A stretch of 64,000 bases of DNA from Neobacillus driksii. GTDB taxonomy: Bacteria; Bacillota; Bacilli; Bacillales; Cytobacillaceae. The notes under the pieces were generated by a model. That model was not told the DNA's origin, did not search any database, and saw nothing but the letters and a program-made list of their open reading frames with translations. The position numbers and the translations under genes were made by a program. Every line of letters begins with the position of its first letter. The stretch's first letter is position 1. Shown piece by piece: positions 1-8,391 of this stretch. The DNA lies in NCBI RefSeq assembly GCF_013409995.1, contig NZ_JACCBX010000005.1:1-64000 (forward strand), in the 5' to 3' direction.

Positions 1-44
1 TCCCATAGACGGATCGACCTTCCTTCACTTCTACTATAAAAAAA

Positions 45-80
45 TAGTAGCACAAACCATGGCCTTGGTTTGTGCTACTA
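45..80 (-). terminator. intrinsic terminator, minus strand
   Basis: A perfect 15-bp inverted repeat (arms 45-59 and 66-80, 6-nt loop). Read on the minus strand the stem is followed by a T-rich run (complement of the A-run at 38-44), so it would end a leftward transcript. No gene ending here is visible; it may belong to the region left of the window or to a rightward gene as a processing hairpin. Confidence 0.65.
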
Positions 81-99
81 ATGTTAGTATGTTTAGACT

Positions 100-262
100 A
101 ATTTCAAAGCCATTTTCGAATTAGGCGGAATTTTTCCGTCTATTTATCAAATGGGTGCTTAACCTGTTCTTATCATTTCTATTTCCATTAAGAAACCTTG
201 GCCATCCAAACCTTAAGGATAACTTATAACCCCATTTACTTATGGCAAATTTCACTTTTGTT
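100..262. repeat. dispersed intergenic repeat C, copy 1
   Basis: The block starting near the TTTCGAATTAGGCGGAA segment and running to the CCCATTTACTTATG segment is repeated at 41820-41990 and 53320-53450 with a few mismatches. It contains a small hairpin (GGCGGAA / TTCCGTC type). This copy lacks the upstream AAGCGGA-type hairpins present in the other two. No ORF is conserved between the copies, so it is a non-coding dispersed element. Confidence 0.75.
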
Positions 263-366
263 TATTCGAACCCCCCTTTCGCCAATATGATTAACCTCCA
301 AAGCCCAACAATTTTTTCGCCAGTAAAATGGACAAAAACCCCAAATAAAAGGAAATACAGCATATT

Positions 367-416
367 TAATCAAATGATTGATTAACTCTTTACTCAACTA
401 ATCAATCATTTGATTA
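367..416. repeat. perfect 18-bp inverted repeat of the AATCAA/TTGATT family
   Basis: TAATCAAATGATTGATTA at 367-384 is exactly reverse-complemented at 399-416 with a 14-nt spacer. Each arm is itself close to a palindrome with TTGATTA half-sites. Related half-sites recur near 16920, 18047, 25580-25810, 34855-35100 and 62120-62655, so this is probably a protein-binding or iteron-like element upstream of the replication-like gene at 651. Confidence 0.7.
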
Positions 417-530
417 AAAGCACTGAAAACCCCGCCGTTAAAACGAGCCCTTCCTCATCATTAAAAGAAACCTGTCGAAGAATGTGTTCTCACTTTCGAC
501 ACAAATTAGGCTTATCGATAAAAAAGTTTT

Positions 531-584
531 TTTGACCCTGTCCTTTTCCCCTTCTTGTCTATATATAAAGGGTGAGAAAACAGT
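531..584 (+). promoter_or_regulatory. promoter block shared by the replication-like genes
   Basis: The sequence ACCCTGTCC, a pyrimidine-rich stretch and TATATAAAGGGT is found here and again at about 61166-61206 before the gene at 61226. A degraded version lies at about 16280-16320. A TTGACC element precedes it here and TATATA is a plausible -10. The shared block points to common regulation of these paralogous loci. The exact transcription start is not determinable from sequence. Confidence 0.45.
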
Positions 585-650
585 GAGCAGTTCGAGGATA
601 CCACCTACGAAGTTTCCACTGTTTCGATGATAAGAAGAGGAGAGATTTAA

Positions 651-1250
651 ATGAGTACGTTATTGATTAATGAAGCCCCATTGGTGATTGTTCCGTCTCT
701 TGCCGTGAAGATTGGAATGAATGAGGCGGTGGTTCTGCAGCAGATTCATTATTGGCTTAGCATTAGTAAGCGCAAAATTGAAGGGAAAAAGTGGGTGTAC
801 AACACCTATGAGGATTGGCAGAAGCAGTTCCCCTTTTGGTCGATTAGTACCATTCGGCGGACGTTTTATTCGTTAGAAAAAAGCGGAATAGTGATATCGG
901 CCAATTGGAATGCCTTGCAGCTGGATAAAACGAAATGGTATACGATCGATTATGAGCAACTGCTAAAAATCGAGAAACGATGTGGGCCATCCACGGCTCA
1001 ATCTGAACCGGCGGCAGTATCAGAACAGACTCCTATGCAGTTCAGCTTGAACCAAGCAATACCAGAGAGTACTTCAGAGATTACTACAGAGAAAAAGACT
1101 ATCCCGTATGCAGACATTATTCAGTACCTGAATGAAAAGACCGGGAAGAGCTTTAAACCCGATTCCCGGAAAACGATGGACATAAAAATAAAGAAGGGTC
1201 AGTTACCCTTCTCTTTTCAACCATTCAAATGCTTGAGCTTTATTAGATAG
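651..1250 (+). pseudogene. 3'-truncated phage replisome-organiser-like protein
   Basis: The ATG at 651 follows a strong AGAGGAGAG ribosome binding site. Residues 1-105 resemble the winged-helix N-terminal region of phage/plasmid replisome organisers (DnaD-like proteins). After a Ser/Thr/Glu-rich linker, residues about 149-172 (YADIIQYLNEKTGKSF) match the start of the conserved phage C-terminal domain that follows DnaD-type proteins. That domain is cut off: the frame runs into the terminator and 3' end of the convergent aldolase gene at about 1190, and the last 20 or so residues are unrelated read-through. Intact homologues are usually longer by 60-100 residues. I infer a broken gene left at the junction with the sugar operon; residual expression is possible. 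Confidence 0.7.
1192..1212 (-). terminator. terminator of the IclR/ABC sugar operon
   Basis: Stem AGAAGGGT / ACCCTTCT with a 5-nt loop; on the minus strand it is followed by TTTATTTTT. The aldolase stop codon lies in the loop, so the operon ends exactly here. The truncated replication-like gene also loses its homology at this point. Confidence 0.75.
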
Positions 1251-1859
1251 CATCTCTTTCCAATTTTCAGTTAAAAACATCCTGTTATCTACTAAATTCC
1301 CACCAACACCGATGCCTACCGCTCCCGCATCCAGATATTCTTTGGCATTTGAGGAGTTAATTCCGCCTACCACAAATATTTTAATGTCATCTAAAGGAGC
1401 CAAAATATCTTTTATATAACCAGAACCTAATCTTTCTGCAGGGAATATTTTAATAAGGTCTGCTCCCATTGCTTTGGAATTAGCTACTTCAGTAGGCGTC
1501 ATTGCTCCCATGATAACAGGCATCTCTTTGGATTGAGATGAAACAACAACTGACTCTGCTACATAAGGAGTTAATATGTAACGAGCACCTGCATTATAAG
1601 CGTCCACTACATCCTGTCCATTTGTTACTGTTCCAGCACCTAACAATACTGAATTACCATAGACCCGCGCAATTTCTTCTATATGGTAAATTGCGTTTTT
1701 AGAGTTCAGCGTTACTTCAATTGCTCGAATGCCCGATTCAATAAGTACACCCACCACATCTAATAGGTGGGAATCAGGAACATGTCTGAGGATTGATATT
1801 ATTTTCGCATCTAGTAATTCATTTACAGTATTGAGCCTGTTAGAGAGTGCATTTTCCAT
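1203..1859 (-). CDS. KDPG/KHG-type aldolase (first of two)
   Basis: Class I aldolase of the 2-dehydro-3-deoxy-6-phosphogluconate / 4-hydroxy-2-oxoglutarate family, 218 residues, the usual length. It would split a phosphorylated 2-keto-3-deoxy sugar acid into pyruvate and an aldehyde phosphate. Visible residues: Arg25, Glu48 (IEVTLNS) as general acid/base, the GAGTVTN loop at 74-80, Schiff-base Lys137 in LIKIFPA, and the phosphate loop GGINSSN. ATG with AAAGGGG 8 nt upstream. Last gene of a nine-gene minus-strand operon, 18 bp after the enolase-superfamily gene and downstream of the KDG-type kinase, which would supply its substrate. The substrate could be a stereoisomer of KDPG; family assignment is firm, stereochemistry is not. 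Confidence 0.88.
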   Translation of the reverse strand: MENALSNRLNTVNELLDAKIISILRHVPDSHLLDVVGVLIESGIRAIEVTLNSKNAIYHIEEIARVYGNSVLLGAGTVTNGQDVVDAYNAGARYILTPYVAESVVVSSQSKEMPVIMGAMTPTEVANSKAMGADLIKIFPAERLGSGYIKDILAPLDDIKIFVVGGINSSNAKEYLDAGAVGIGVGGNLVDNRMFLTENWKEMLSNKAQAFEWLKREG

Positions 1860-1877
1860 ACTGCCAACCCCTTTAAT

Positions 1878-2978
1878 TTATAACGTAACGGTAAATTCCT
1901 TCACCATATCGCGGTCAATTTCTACACCCCAGCCCGGTCCTTCAGGAAGGACTAGATAACCATTTTCATAGACTATATCTTCTCTCAAAATATCTTTTTT
2001 AACAAATTGCGGTCCCACAAGCTCAGTTGCTAAATTAGTCCCTGTTAAACTGGCTGCAAAGTGCGCATTGGCAATTGTCCCAATACCCAGTTCTAACATA
2101 CTTCCAAGTAGAGGAGTTACTCCTGCAGCCTCGGCAGTAGCTGCTATTTTCAGGGAAGGGAATAATCCACCGGATCTAGCTGTTTTTATATTTAGGATAT
2201 CTCCCCCAACATATTTAATGACCTTATACGCATCCTTTAACGTTAAGACGCTTTCATCAATAACAATGGGTATCGATGAATTTTCTCTTAAATATTTTAG
2301 ACCCTCTAAATCCCAATTAGGGACCGGCTGTTCTAAGTGCGAAGGATTGTACTCCTCTATGTCTTTTGCTTTACGAACGGCCTCTTTACCTCTCCAGCCT
2401 TCATTTCCATCTAAGCGTAAATCAACATCATAACCGATGGCTTCACGAATCAGTCTCACCCGCTCCAAATCTTGGGTATGATCAGTTCCAATCTTGAGCT
2501 TAAATACCTTATAACCTGCTTCCTTTTTCTTTGTTACCTCCGTTACAATTTCTTCTGTATTGCCAGCGCTTAATACAGCTGTAACTTGAATATCACGATT
2601 TTTTCCTCCAAGCAATTGATACACAGGAAGATTGAAATATTTTGCAGTTAACTCATATAGAGCATAGTCAACCGCACTTTTGGCGTAACGCTCACCTTTA
2701 ATCGCTTTATCCATCATCTCATGGATAAGACCTATTTTCCGAGGATCCTGACCAATTAATAATGGTTTAAGATAACGATTGATGGCAAACACAGCACTTG
2801 CCTGACTACCTTCGTCATAAATTGGAATGGTTGCTGCTTCTCCAATTCCCTCCAGTCCATTATCTGCAAACACTTTTACTAGAACAAAATCCGCAGTATC
2901 CCTGACTCCATAAGCGGCTTTAAACGGCTTAATTAATGGAACCCGAACCGCTATAGTCTCAATATCAACAATTTTCAT
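1878..2978 (-). CDS. enolase-superfamily enzyme, muconate-lactonizing subgroup
   Basis: 366 residues with the two-domain enolase-superfamily layout: capping domain about 1-125, TIM barrel after it. The catalytic pattern is that of the MLE subgroup: KLK with Lys160 and Lys162, metal ligands Asp190 (LRLDGNEGW), Glu216 (LEQP) and Asp241 (DES), and the opposing Lys265 (NIKTARSGG). Such enzymes remove a proton alpha to a carboxylate, and include cycloisomerases, epimerases and sugar-acid dehydratases. In this operon, with a 2-keto-3-deoxy acid kinase and aldolase, I infer dehydration or lactone ring-opening of a sugar acid to a 2-keto-3-deoxy acid; galactarolactone cycloisomerase-like chemistry is one option, dipeptide epimerase a less likely one. 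The start overlaps the creatininase gene by 14 bp. Confidence 0.82.
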   Translation of the reverse strand: MKIVDIETIAVRVPLIKPFKAAYGVRDTADFVLVKVFADNGLEGIGEAATIPIYDEGSQASAVFAINRYLKPLLIGQDPRKIGLIHEMMDKAIKGERYAKSAVDYALYELTAKYFNLPVYQLLGGKNRDIQVTAVLSAGNTEEIVTEVTKKKEAGYKVFKLKIGTDHTQDLERVRLIREAIGYDVDLRLDGNEGWRGKEAVRKAKDIEEYNPSHLEQPVPNWDLEGLKYLRENSSIPIVIDESVLTLKDAYKVIKYVGGDILNIKTARSGGLFPSLKIAATAEAAGVTPLLGSMLELGIGTIANAHFAASLTGTNLATELVGPQFVKKDILREDIVYENGYLVLPEGPGWGVEIDRDMVKEFTVTL

Positions 2979-3750
2979 TTACTAATTCACCCGCCCATTC
3001 TTGTTCAATTAATTTTACAAATCGATTAATAACCGCATTGATAATTTTTTCCCCAGTTTCGACAGAAGCTAGAGTAGGCGCGCCGATCTGTCCGGTTTCA
3101 GTCCAGTCTTTAAAAGGTCTATATATACCTACCTTATTACCTGCAAACATATCTACTCCATAGAATGAATTCCCTGTTATCATTACGTCCTTTGCAAGTT
3201 CGAATCTAACATCATCTTCAGAGAATATCATTTTTAATGAGGTTTCAAGTTCACAAGCATGGCTCATACCGCCTAATTCAGATTGGCGAATTTCTCCGAT
3301 CACATCTGAAATCAGGTTCCAATAGGTCACATATAATGGGGAAATCTTATGAACAACACCAATCTCATCAGCCACAGTTTTTAATAAAGACATATTACCA
3401 CCATGACTATTTAATAAAATGATTCTCTTGATCCCATGCTTAATTAAACAATCAATAATATCGTATGTTACAGCAAAAAGTGTGGATTGTTTCAGAGAAA
3501 TGGTTCCCGTAAAATCCATATGGTGTGGGGAAAATCCTGCCCAAACTGGCGGAACCACCAGCGTCTTCACCGGTGAAGACGCGGCAATTCTCTTCGCTAT
3601 ATTAAAGCCAATATCTGTATCCGTATTCAGCGGTAAATGGGGACCATGCTGTTCTGTTGCACCCACGGTTACAATGACGACTGGATTTTCCTTTTCAATT
3701 ATTTCTTTTAATTCGTATGTGGTATAGTCACTCCAAATAATTTTCTCCAT
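2965..3750 (-). CDS. creatininase-family hydrolase (first of two)
   Basis: 261 residues of the creatinine amidohydrolase family, divalent-metal hydrolases that open cyclic amides or cyclic sugar derivatives. Metal and catalytic residues are visible: Glu33 and His35 in GATEQHGPHLPLNTD, Asp44, His115 in NSHGGN, and Glu166 in SHACELET. ATG after AAGGGGG. Family members outside creatinine metabolism act on sugar-derived rings (for example 3-dehydro-inosose hydrolase), which fits better here than creatinine because every neighbour handles sugar acids. A paralogue at 15344-16084 sits in the divergent PTS operon, again beside a KDPG-type aldolase. The exact substrate cannot be read from sequence. 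Confidence 0.82.
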   Translation of the reverse strand: MEKIIWSDYTTYELKEIIEKENPVVIVTVGATEQHGPHLPLNTDTDIGFNIAKRIAASSPVKTLVVPPVWAGFSPHHMDFTGTISLKQSTLFAVTYDIIDCLIKHGIKRIILLNSHGGNMSLLKTVADEIGVVHKISPLYVTYWNLISDVIGEIRQSELGGMSHACELETSLKMIFSEDDVRFELAKDVMITGNSFYGVDMFAGNKVGIYRPFKDWTETGQIGAPTLASVETGEKIINAVINRFVKLIEQEWAGELVNENC

Positions 3751-3762
3751 CTTTTTTCCCCC

Positions 3763-4710
3763 TTATCTAATCGCGTCTTCCACCGTGAAAATTTGGCTGA
3801 GCTCCTTCTCAGATGGAAGTCCCTCCCAATCTCCTTTTACGGATACCGAATATGCCCCTAGCAAATTCCCTCTCCTTGTTGCCTCCTCATTTGTAGATCC
3901 GTTTAATATACCGGATAAAAAACCTGCTGCAAAAGCATCCCCAGCTCCAATGGAATCCATGACCTGTTCTACTCGAAAAGGCGGGATCCATCTACCACCA
4001 TCTTGGTCTAAAAGATAAGATCCTTCAGCTCCCTTTTTAATCACCACAACACGCGGGCCATGTTGATAAAAGTACTCAGCCATTTCTTTTACTGAGTCTA
4101 TGCCAGAGAGTAATACTCCTTCTTGATAGCTTGGGAGGAAATAATGGCATTCTTTCATAATAGAAGTTAATACTGATACAGCTATGTCTTTTTCCCACAG
4201 CTTCGTTCTCATATTAAGATCGAAGGAAATGGGAATCCCTTCTTCTTTTGCTAGCTTGATGGCCTGAAAGATAGCACTTCGACAGCTTTCACTTAAGGCT
4301 GGTGTAATTCCAGTAAGGTGAAGAATTCGCGCTTTTCGAATCCAGGCACGTTGTATATCGAATTCTGATAGTTTTGAAGCAGCGGATTCGTTTCGATAAT
4401 AATAAACATTTGATAATCCTTTTTTTCTCTCTTCCTTAAACATGAGCCCTGTACGGTTATCAGAATCAAACCTAACCATGGATACATCCACATTTTCTGC
4501 ACGGAGGGTGTTTACAATGTATTTCCCGAACTCATCATCCCCCACTCGGCTGCACCAACTAACACTATGGCCCAACCGTGCTAAACCAATAGCTACATTA
4601 CTTTCAGCACCGGCCATTTGCATTCGGAAGGTTTGACAATGCCGCATAGGCCCGATCTCGGTAGGGTTGAAAACAACCATGCTCTCACCAATCGTTACGA
4701 TATCAAACAT
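3763..4710 (-). CDS. kdgK: PfkB-family sugar kinase, 2-keto-3-deoxygluconate kinase type
   Basis: 315 residues, normal for PfkB (ribokinase-fold) kinases. The N-terminal GAESNVAIGLARLG segment (34-47) is the sugar-binding signature typical of KDG kinases, and DSIGAGDAFAAG (252-263) holds the catalytic base Asp258 and the anion hole. The IKKGAEGS segment near 224-231 is the ATP-binding region. It would phosphorylate 2-keto-3-deoxygluconate or a close relative at O6, feeding the aldolase at 1203. ATG with GGAGGGG 6 nt upstream. 13 bp from the creatininase gene. The kinase/aldolase pair is the best evidence that the operon ends in an Entner-Doudoroff-like step. Specificity for a related keto-acid is possible. 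Confidence 0.82.
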   Translation of the reverse strand: MFDIVTIGESMVVFNPTEIGPMRHCQTFRMQMAGAESNVAIGLARLGHSVSWCSRVGDDEFGKYIVNTLRAENVDVSMVRFDSDNRTGLMFKEERKKGLSNVYYYRNESAASKLSEFDIQRAWIRKARILHLTGITPALSESCRSAIFQAIKLAKEEGIPISFDLNMRTKLWEKDIAVSVLTSIMKECHYFLPSYQEGVLLSGIDSVKEMAEYFYQHGPRVVVIKKGAEGSYLLDQDGGRWIPPFRVEQVMDSIGAGDAFAAGFLSGILNGSTNEEATRRGNLLGAYSVSVKGDWEGLPSEKELSQIFTVEDAIR

Positions 4711-4723
4711 TTAGTCCCCTCCT

Positions 4724-5194
4724 TCACTCGACCTCAACAACCATTTCTATTTCAACCGGGATATCAAATGGTAATTCATTTGCCGCAACTGCAGATCTAG
4801 CATGCCTGCCATTCTCACCGAAAACTGCTTGTAATAAATCGGAGGCACCATTTATGACCTTCGGCTGCTGGTTAAATCCAGGTGCACTATTTACCCATGC
4901 CAATAGCTTGACAATTCTTTTCACCTTTTTTAAATCTCCAATTTCTTGTTTTAATACAGATAAACAATTTAATGCCACATGGCGGGCAGCATCATAGCCT
5001 TCTTCTAAGGTCAAATCACTTCCGACTTTTCCAATATATTTATAGCCTCCATCCTCTATTGGCCCTTGCCCAGATATAAAGACCAGGTTACCGGTCCGAA
5101 CAGAAGGGATATAGCTCGCCACTGGCTTGGCTGGCTCTGGCAAACGTAGATCTAATTTTTCTAAAACTTCTTCTACCGTCTCGATTGAACTCAA
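4724..5194 (-). CDS. RidA/YjgF-family protein
   Basis: 156 residues of the YjgF/YER057c/UK114 family, subfamily with the SGQGPIE motif (43-49) and the C-terminal HARSAVAANELPFDIPVEIE block containing the conserved Arg that binds the substrate carboxylate. RidA-type proteins hydrolyse reactive enamine/imine intermediates; members of this longer subfamily also occur in sugar-acid operons with uncharacterised roles. Apparent TTG start (5194) preceded by AAGGAAAAGGGG; no ATG is available in frame before the conserved region. Its place between permease and kinase genes suggests a pathway enzyme or protectant rather than general housekeeping RidA. Confidence 0.8.
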   Translation of the reverse strand: MSSIETVEEVLEKLDLRLPEPAKPVASYIPSVRTGNLVFISGQGPIEDGGYKYIGKVGSDLTLEEGYDAARHVALNCLSVLKQEIGDLKKVKRIVKLLAWVNSAPGFNQQPKVINGASDLLQAVFGENGRHARSAVAANELPFDIPVEIEMVVEVE

Positions 5195-5209
5195 CCCCTT
5201 TTCCTTTTT

Positions 5210-6025
5210 TTACTTTGAATTCTTTACCGCACCGAGTGAAAAGCCACGAACAATAAACTTTCGAGTCATTATCGCGAAGATAATCGGGATGATGCTGACA
5301 ATCGTTGATGCTGCTGCTAATTCTCCCCAATCAATACGTCTCGATCCAAAGAATGTGGTCAAATGTACGGTAAAGGTAGCTACTTCATTCCTTGTTAAGA
5401 TTGATGCAAAAAAGAATTCATTCCATGTAATAATGAACATAAGAATGGAAGTTGTAATGATTCCACCAACTGATAAGGGAATAGTAATTCTTATGAAGCT
5501 TGTTAATTTACTACATCCGTCCATATAGGCGGCTTCTTCTAGTTCATATGGAATTTCCTCAAAAAACCCGCGTGTTAACCAAATACAGAACGCTAAGTTC
5601 ATAAAAACATAAGCACTAATCAAACCTGTATAGGTGTCTACCAAATGATTATTGGAAAGCAGCAGGTAAAACGGAACACCAAAAGCAACTGGCGGCGCCA
5701 TCCTAGTAGTTAATAGCATGAAAAAGTAGTTATCTTTCTTTTTAAAACGTAATCGCGCAAAGGCATAACCACCTAAACAACCAATTGGAACAGTAATGAT
5801 CACAGTCATGATACTTATAAAAAAGCTGTTCCCTAAACGATTCAAAAACTTTGCGTCAGTAAGAACGTTTACATAATTATCGAAAATAGGCATGATCAAA
5901 AAAGTAGGTTCCAGTACTTCATTACCAGGTTTCAAGGATGTGAGAACCAACCAAAAAAATGGAAATACTGAAATAATTAAACATACAGTAAGAATGATGT
6001 AAATGGACGTTTTCTTTAGTGTCAA
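5210..6025 (-). CDS. sugar ABC transporter permease, MalG type
   Basis: 271 residues with six predicted membrane segments, the first at about 8-30. The EAA loop that docks the ATPase is visible (ELEEAAYMDGCSKLTSFIRI, about 160-180). Carbohydrate-uptake family 1. TTG start at 6025 overlaps the TGA stop of the upstream permease gene, a typical translational coupling. Works as a heterodimer with the permease at 6022-6972 and the lipoprotein at 7041-8366. No ATPase gene is present in the operon, so a shared MsmX/UgpC-type ATPase encoded elsewhere is inferred. Confidence 0.9.
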   Translation of the reverse strand: MTLKKTSIYIILTVCLIISVFPFFWLVLTSLKPGNEVLEPTFLIMPIFDNYVNVLTDAKFLNRLGNSFFISIMTVIITVPIGCLGGYAFARLRFKKKDNYFFMLLTTRMAPPVAFGVPFYLLLSNNHLVDTYTGLISAYVFMNLAFCIWLTRGFFEEIPYELEEAAYMDGCSKLTSFIRITIPLSVGGIITTSILMFIITWNEFFFASILTRNEVATFTVHLTTFFGSRRIDWGELAAASTIVSIIPIIFAIMTRKFIVRGFSLGAVKNSK

Positions 6026-6972
6026 TGCTCCTCACCTGCTTTAAACATATTTGTTTTCTTTACTAAGAAGAGGGATAACAATGACGTAATATTAAGTGCA
6101 ATTAACCCCAACGCTGAACCGCTCCCCATTTCAAACCAGTTAAAACCAACCGTCGCTAAGTATGTATTTAGCGTTTCAGAAGAGGTCCCTGGGCCGCTAG
6201 CTGTTACCAGCTGAATATATTCATATACCTTCAATGAATCCATTAACCGGATCAGAATTGCAATGATAATGAAGGGCTTTAACAACGGAATGGTAATGCT
6301 GAAAAACGTTTTTAACGGACTCGCACCATCAATTAGTGCAGCTTCATATGGTTCCTTTGGCAGTGTTTCAAGTCCCGCTAATAGGATAAGAATGACTAAT
6401 GGCGTCCACTGCCAAATATCAATAACAACAGTTGCCCAAAGGGCGGTTGCAGAGTTTCCTAAAAAGTCAATTCTCTCCAAGCCTACTTTTTCTAGTAAGC
6501 TATTAAATATTCCAAAATTGTAATTGTACATAAACTTAAAGTTATAAGCTGCTACAGTAGGAGAAATAACCATAGGGATCAAAAAACCTACCTGATAAAA
6601 TGTTTTAAAGCGTGTAATCTTATTTAAAAGCATGGCAATGAAGAGACCTATTACAAAGGAAAGACCAACACCTGTCACTACAAATTGTGCAGAGTGCCAA
6701 AGGGCAATCCAAAATCGTCCTTCCTTAAAAATAGAAATATAGTTTTGGAGGAAAACAAACTCAACATTCGATGGTTCTGTTAAGTTATAGCTTAATAAAC
6801 TTGTCCAAATGGCACTTACAGTAGGATAAACACCCAGTAGAACAAAGACAATAATCGTTGGAAGAAGAAATAAAAAGGCAGGGTTTTTTACGATACGAGA
6901 AAAGCTTCTCCTTTTCTTAACAAGCTTGTTATTAGGTAATGACGTAAGTTGATAATCTGTCTGGGAACTCAT
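6022..6972 (-). CDS. sugar ABC transporter permease, MalF type
   Basis: Six-TM permease of the carbohydrate-uptake family 1 with the EAA loop EAALIDGASPLKTFFSI about three quarters along. The open frame extends upstream to 7011, but GGAGGGG sits 4-5 nt before the ATG at 6972 (protein starting MSSQTDYQ), so I place the start there (316 residues). A conserved hydrophilic N-terminal tail precedes the first membrane segment, as usual for MalF/UgpA-type subunits. Second of three transporter genes; pairs with the permease at 5210-6025. Confidence 0.9.
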   Translation of the reverse strand: MSSQTDYQLTSLPNNKLVKKRRSFSRIVKNPAFLFLLPTIIVFVLLGVYPTVSAIWTSLLSYNLTEPSNVEFVFLQNYISIFKEGRFWIALWHSAQFVVTGVGLSFVIGLFIAMLLNKITRFKTFYQVGFLIPMVISPTVAAYNFKFMYNYNFGIFNSLLEKVGLERIDFLGNSATALWATVVIDIWQWTPLVILILLAGLETLPKEPYEAALIDGASPLKTFFSITIPLLKPFIIIAILIRLMDSLKVYEYIQLVTASGPGTSSETLNTYLATVGFNWFEMGSGSALGLIALNITSLLSLFLVKKTNMFKAGEEH

Positions 6973-7040
6973 TACACCCCTCCTCAAGATTAGATTAGAA
7001 ACAGGAACCAATTGTCCCTGTTTCTATATAGTTAACAGTC

Positions 7041-8366
7041 TTACTTTTTTACAACAGCTTCTACATTGGCTTGAGCATTACTTAAAGCTTTATCAACATC
7101 CTGTTTGCCTTCAATCGCTAAGGAAATTTCCTTCTGGAACTCCTGACCTAACTTGTCAAATTCAACTACATTTGGCCAGTATGCCGAATTAAATGAACTC
7201 ATAATTTTTGGCAGTTCTCCAGCAAAATCTAAAGACTCTGTTGCATCTTTAAATTCATCTGTTTCGTAAATAGAATCAAGCGGGAAGTCAATTCTTAAAC
7301 CATCTGCAGCCTCTTGCTTCGCAACATCTAAACTAGTACGCCATTGTAGGAATTGCCACGCTGCATCTTTGTTTTTCGAATACTTGCTAATACCCAACCC
7401 TTCAGCATATACCCATTGTGCTGTTTCATTTGCAGGTCCAGAGATAATGGCTACTCCAACATTATCCGCAACAGAAGAAACACTTGGATCGGTATAAACA
7501 CTTGGAAAACCACTCATGTCAAAGTTCATAGCGGCTTTTCCTTGTCGGAACATTTCAGACATGGTATCCCATCCCATTGCCGATGCATCTGTTGGTCCAT
7601 AATCCTTCATCAATGTTACCCAATCCGAAATAGCCTGTTTCATTTCTGGACTTGTAACAGTAACATTTCCTTCTTTATCTAATACACTAGCTCCGTATGC
7701 CCATGCCCAGCCTGCTGAGCTTCCAAAGGAACCTGAAGAAGATTCTCCTCTTCCTACAAATGGAACGGTATCTGTTGGTAATTTTTCTTTAAGTGTCTTA
7801 GCAGCTTCGAGAACATCCTCAGTTGTTTTTGGTACATCAATACCGTACTTTTCAAATAAGTCCTTCCTGTACATAAGAACACCACTTGATGCAGACACTG
7901 GTAAGGAATATAACTTGCCATCAGCGTCTTTAAAAGTGCCCTTTAAACCATCACTAATATCATCAGCAGCTAGCCATTCGGATGGTTTGTCTTTAATAAA
8001 CGTATCTAATGGCTCTAAAAATTGACCTTGAATGTATTCCGGCATATACCAGAATTGTGTCGCCACCACGTCATATGCACCTGTTTTACTTGTACTATCA
8101 AGAACGAACTTCTTTCTTAATGTCGGTTCATCCACTACTTCAATCTCTAATTCAATACCTGTTTCCTCTTCAAAATCTTCTTCATAAGCTGTAATAGCTT
8201 CAGATTCATAGCCAGTCTTAATTAATACATTCAAAGTTGTTCCTTCTAATTTGTTTGAATTACCTGAAGAAGTTGTGTTTGTGTCAGCACCTGTATCTTT
8301 AGAGCACGCACTTGTAAATACCATCATTGATGCCAGTAAACCGATCAATGTCATTTTAAATTTCAT
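7041..8366 (-). CDS. sugar ABC transporter substrate-binding lipoprotein
   Basis: About 441 residues, cluster of family 1 extracellular solute-binding proteins. A short signal peptide ends in a lipobox (VFTSAC), so the mature protein is tethered by a diacylglyceryl Cys, followed by a Thr/Ser/Asn-rich linker. Typical family motifs include the YMPEYI and DMSGFPS regions in the sugar cleft lobes. The ATG at 8366 has AAGGGG 9 nt upstream; an in-frame TTG at 8384 lies inside that ribosome binding site and is unlikely. Delivers substrate to the two permeases downstream. The ligand is probably an oligosaccharide or a sugar acid, not determinable here. Confidence 0.9.
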   Translation of the reverse strand: MKFKMTLIGLLASMMVFTSACSKDTGADTNTTSSGNSNKLEGTTLNVLIKTGYESEAITAYEEDFEEETGIELEIEVVDEPTLRKKFVLDSTSKTGAYDVVATQFWYMPEYIQGQFLEPLDTFIKDKPSEWLAADDISDGLKGTFKDADGKLYSLPVSASSGVLMYRKDLFEKYGIDVPKTTEDVLEAAKTLKEKLPTDTVPFVGRGESSSGSFGSSAGWAWAYGASVLDKEGNVTVTSPEMKQAISDWVTLMKDYGPTDASAMGWDTMSEMFRQGKAAMNFDMSGFPSVYTDPSVSSVADNVGVAIISGPANETAQWVYAEGLGISKYSKNKDAAWQFLQWRTSLDVAKQEAADGLRIDFPLDSIYETDEFKDATESLDFAGELPKIMSSFNSAYWPNVVEFDKLGQEFQKEISLAIEGKQDVDKALSNAQANVEAVVKK

Positions 8367-8391
8367 ATAATTCAACCCCTTCAATTCGTAT

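Noticed and set aside
5127..5528. A 133-codon plus frame
   Set aside because: Antisense shadow of the ABC permease and RidA genes.
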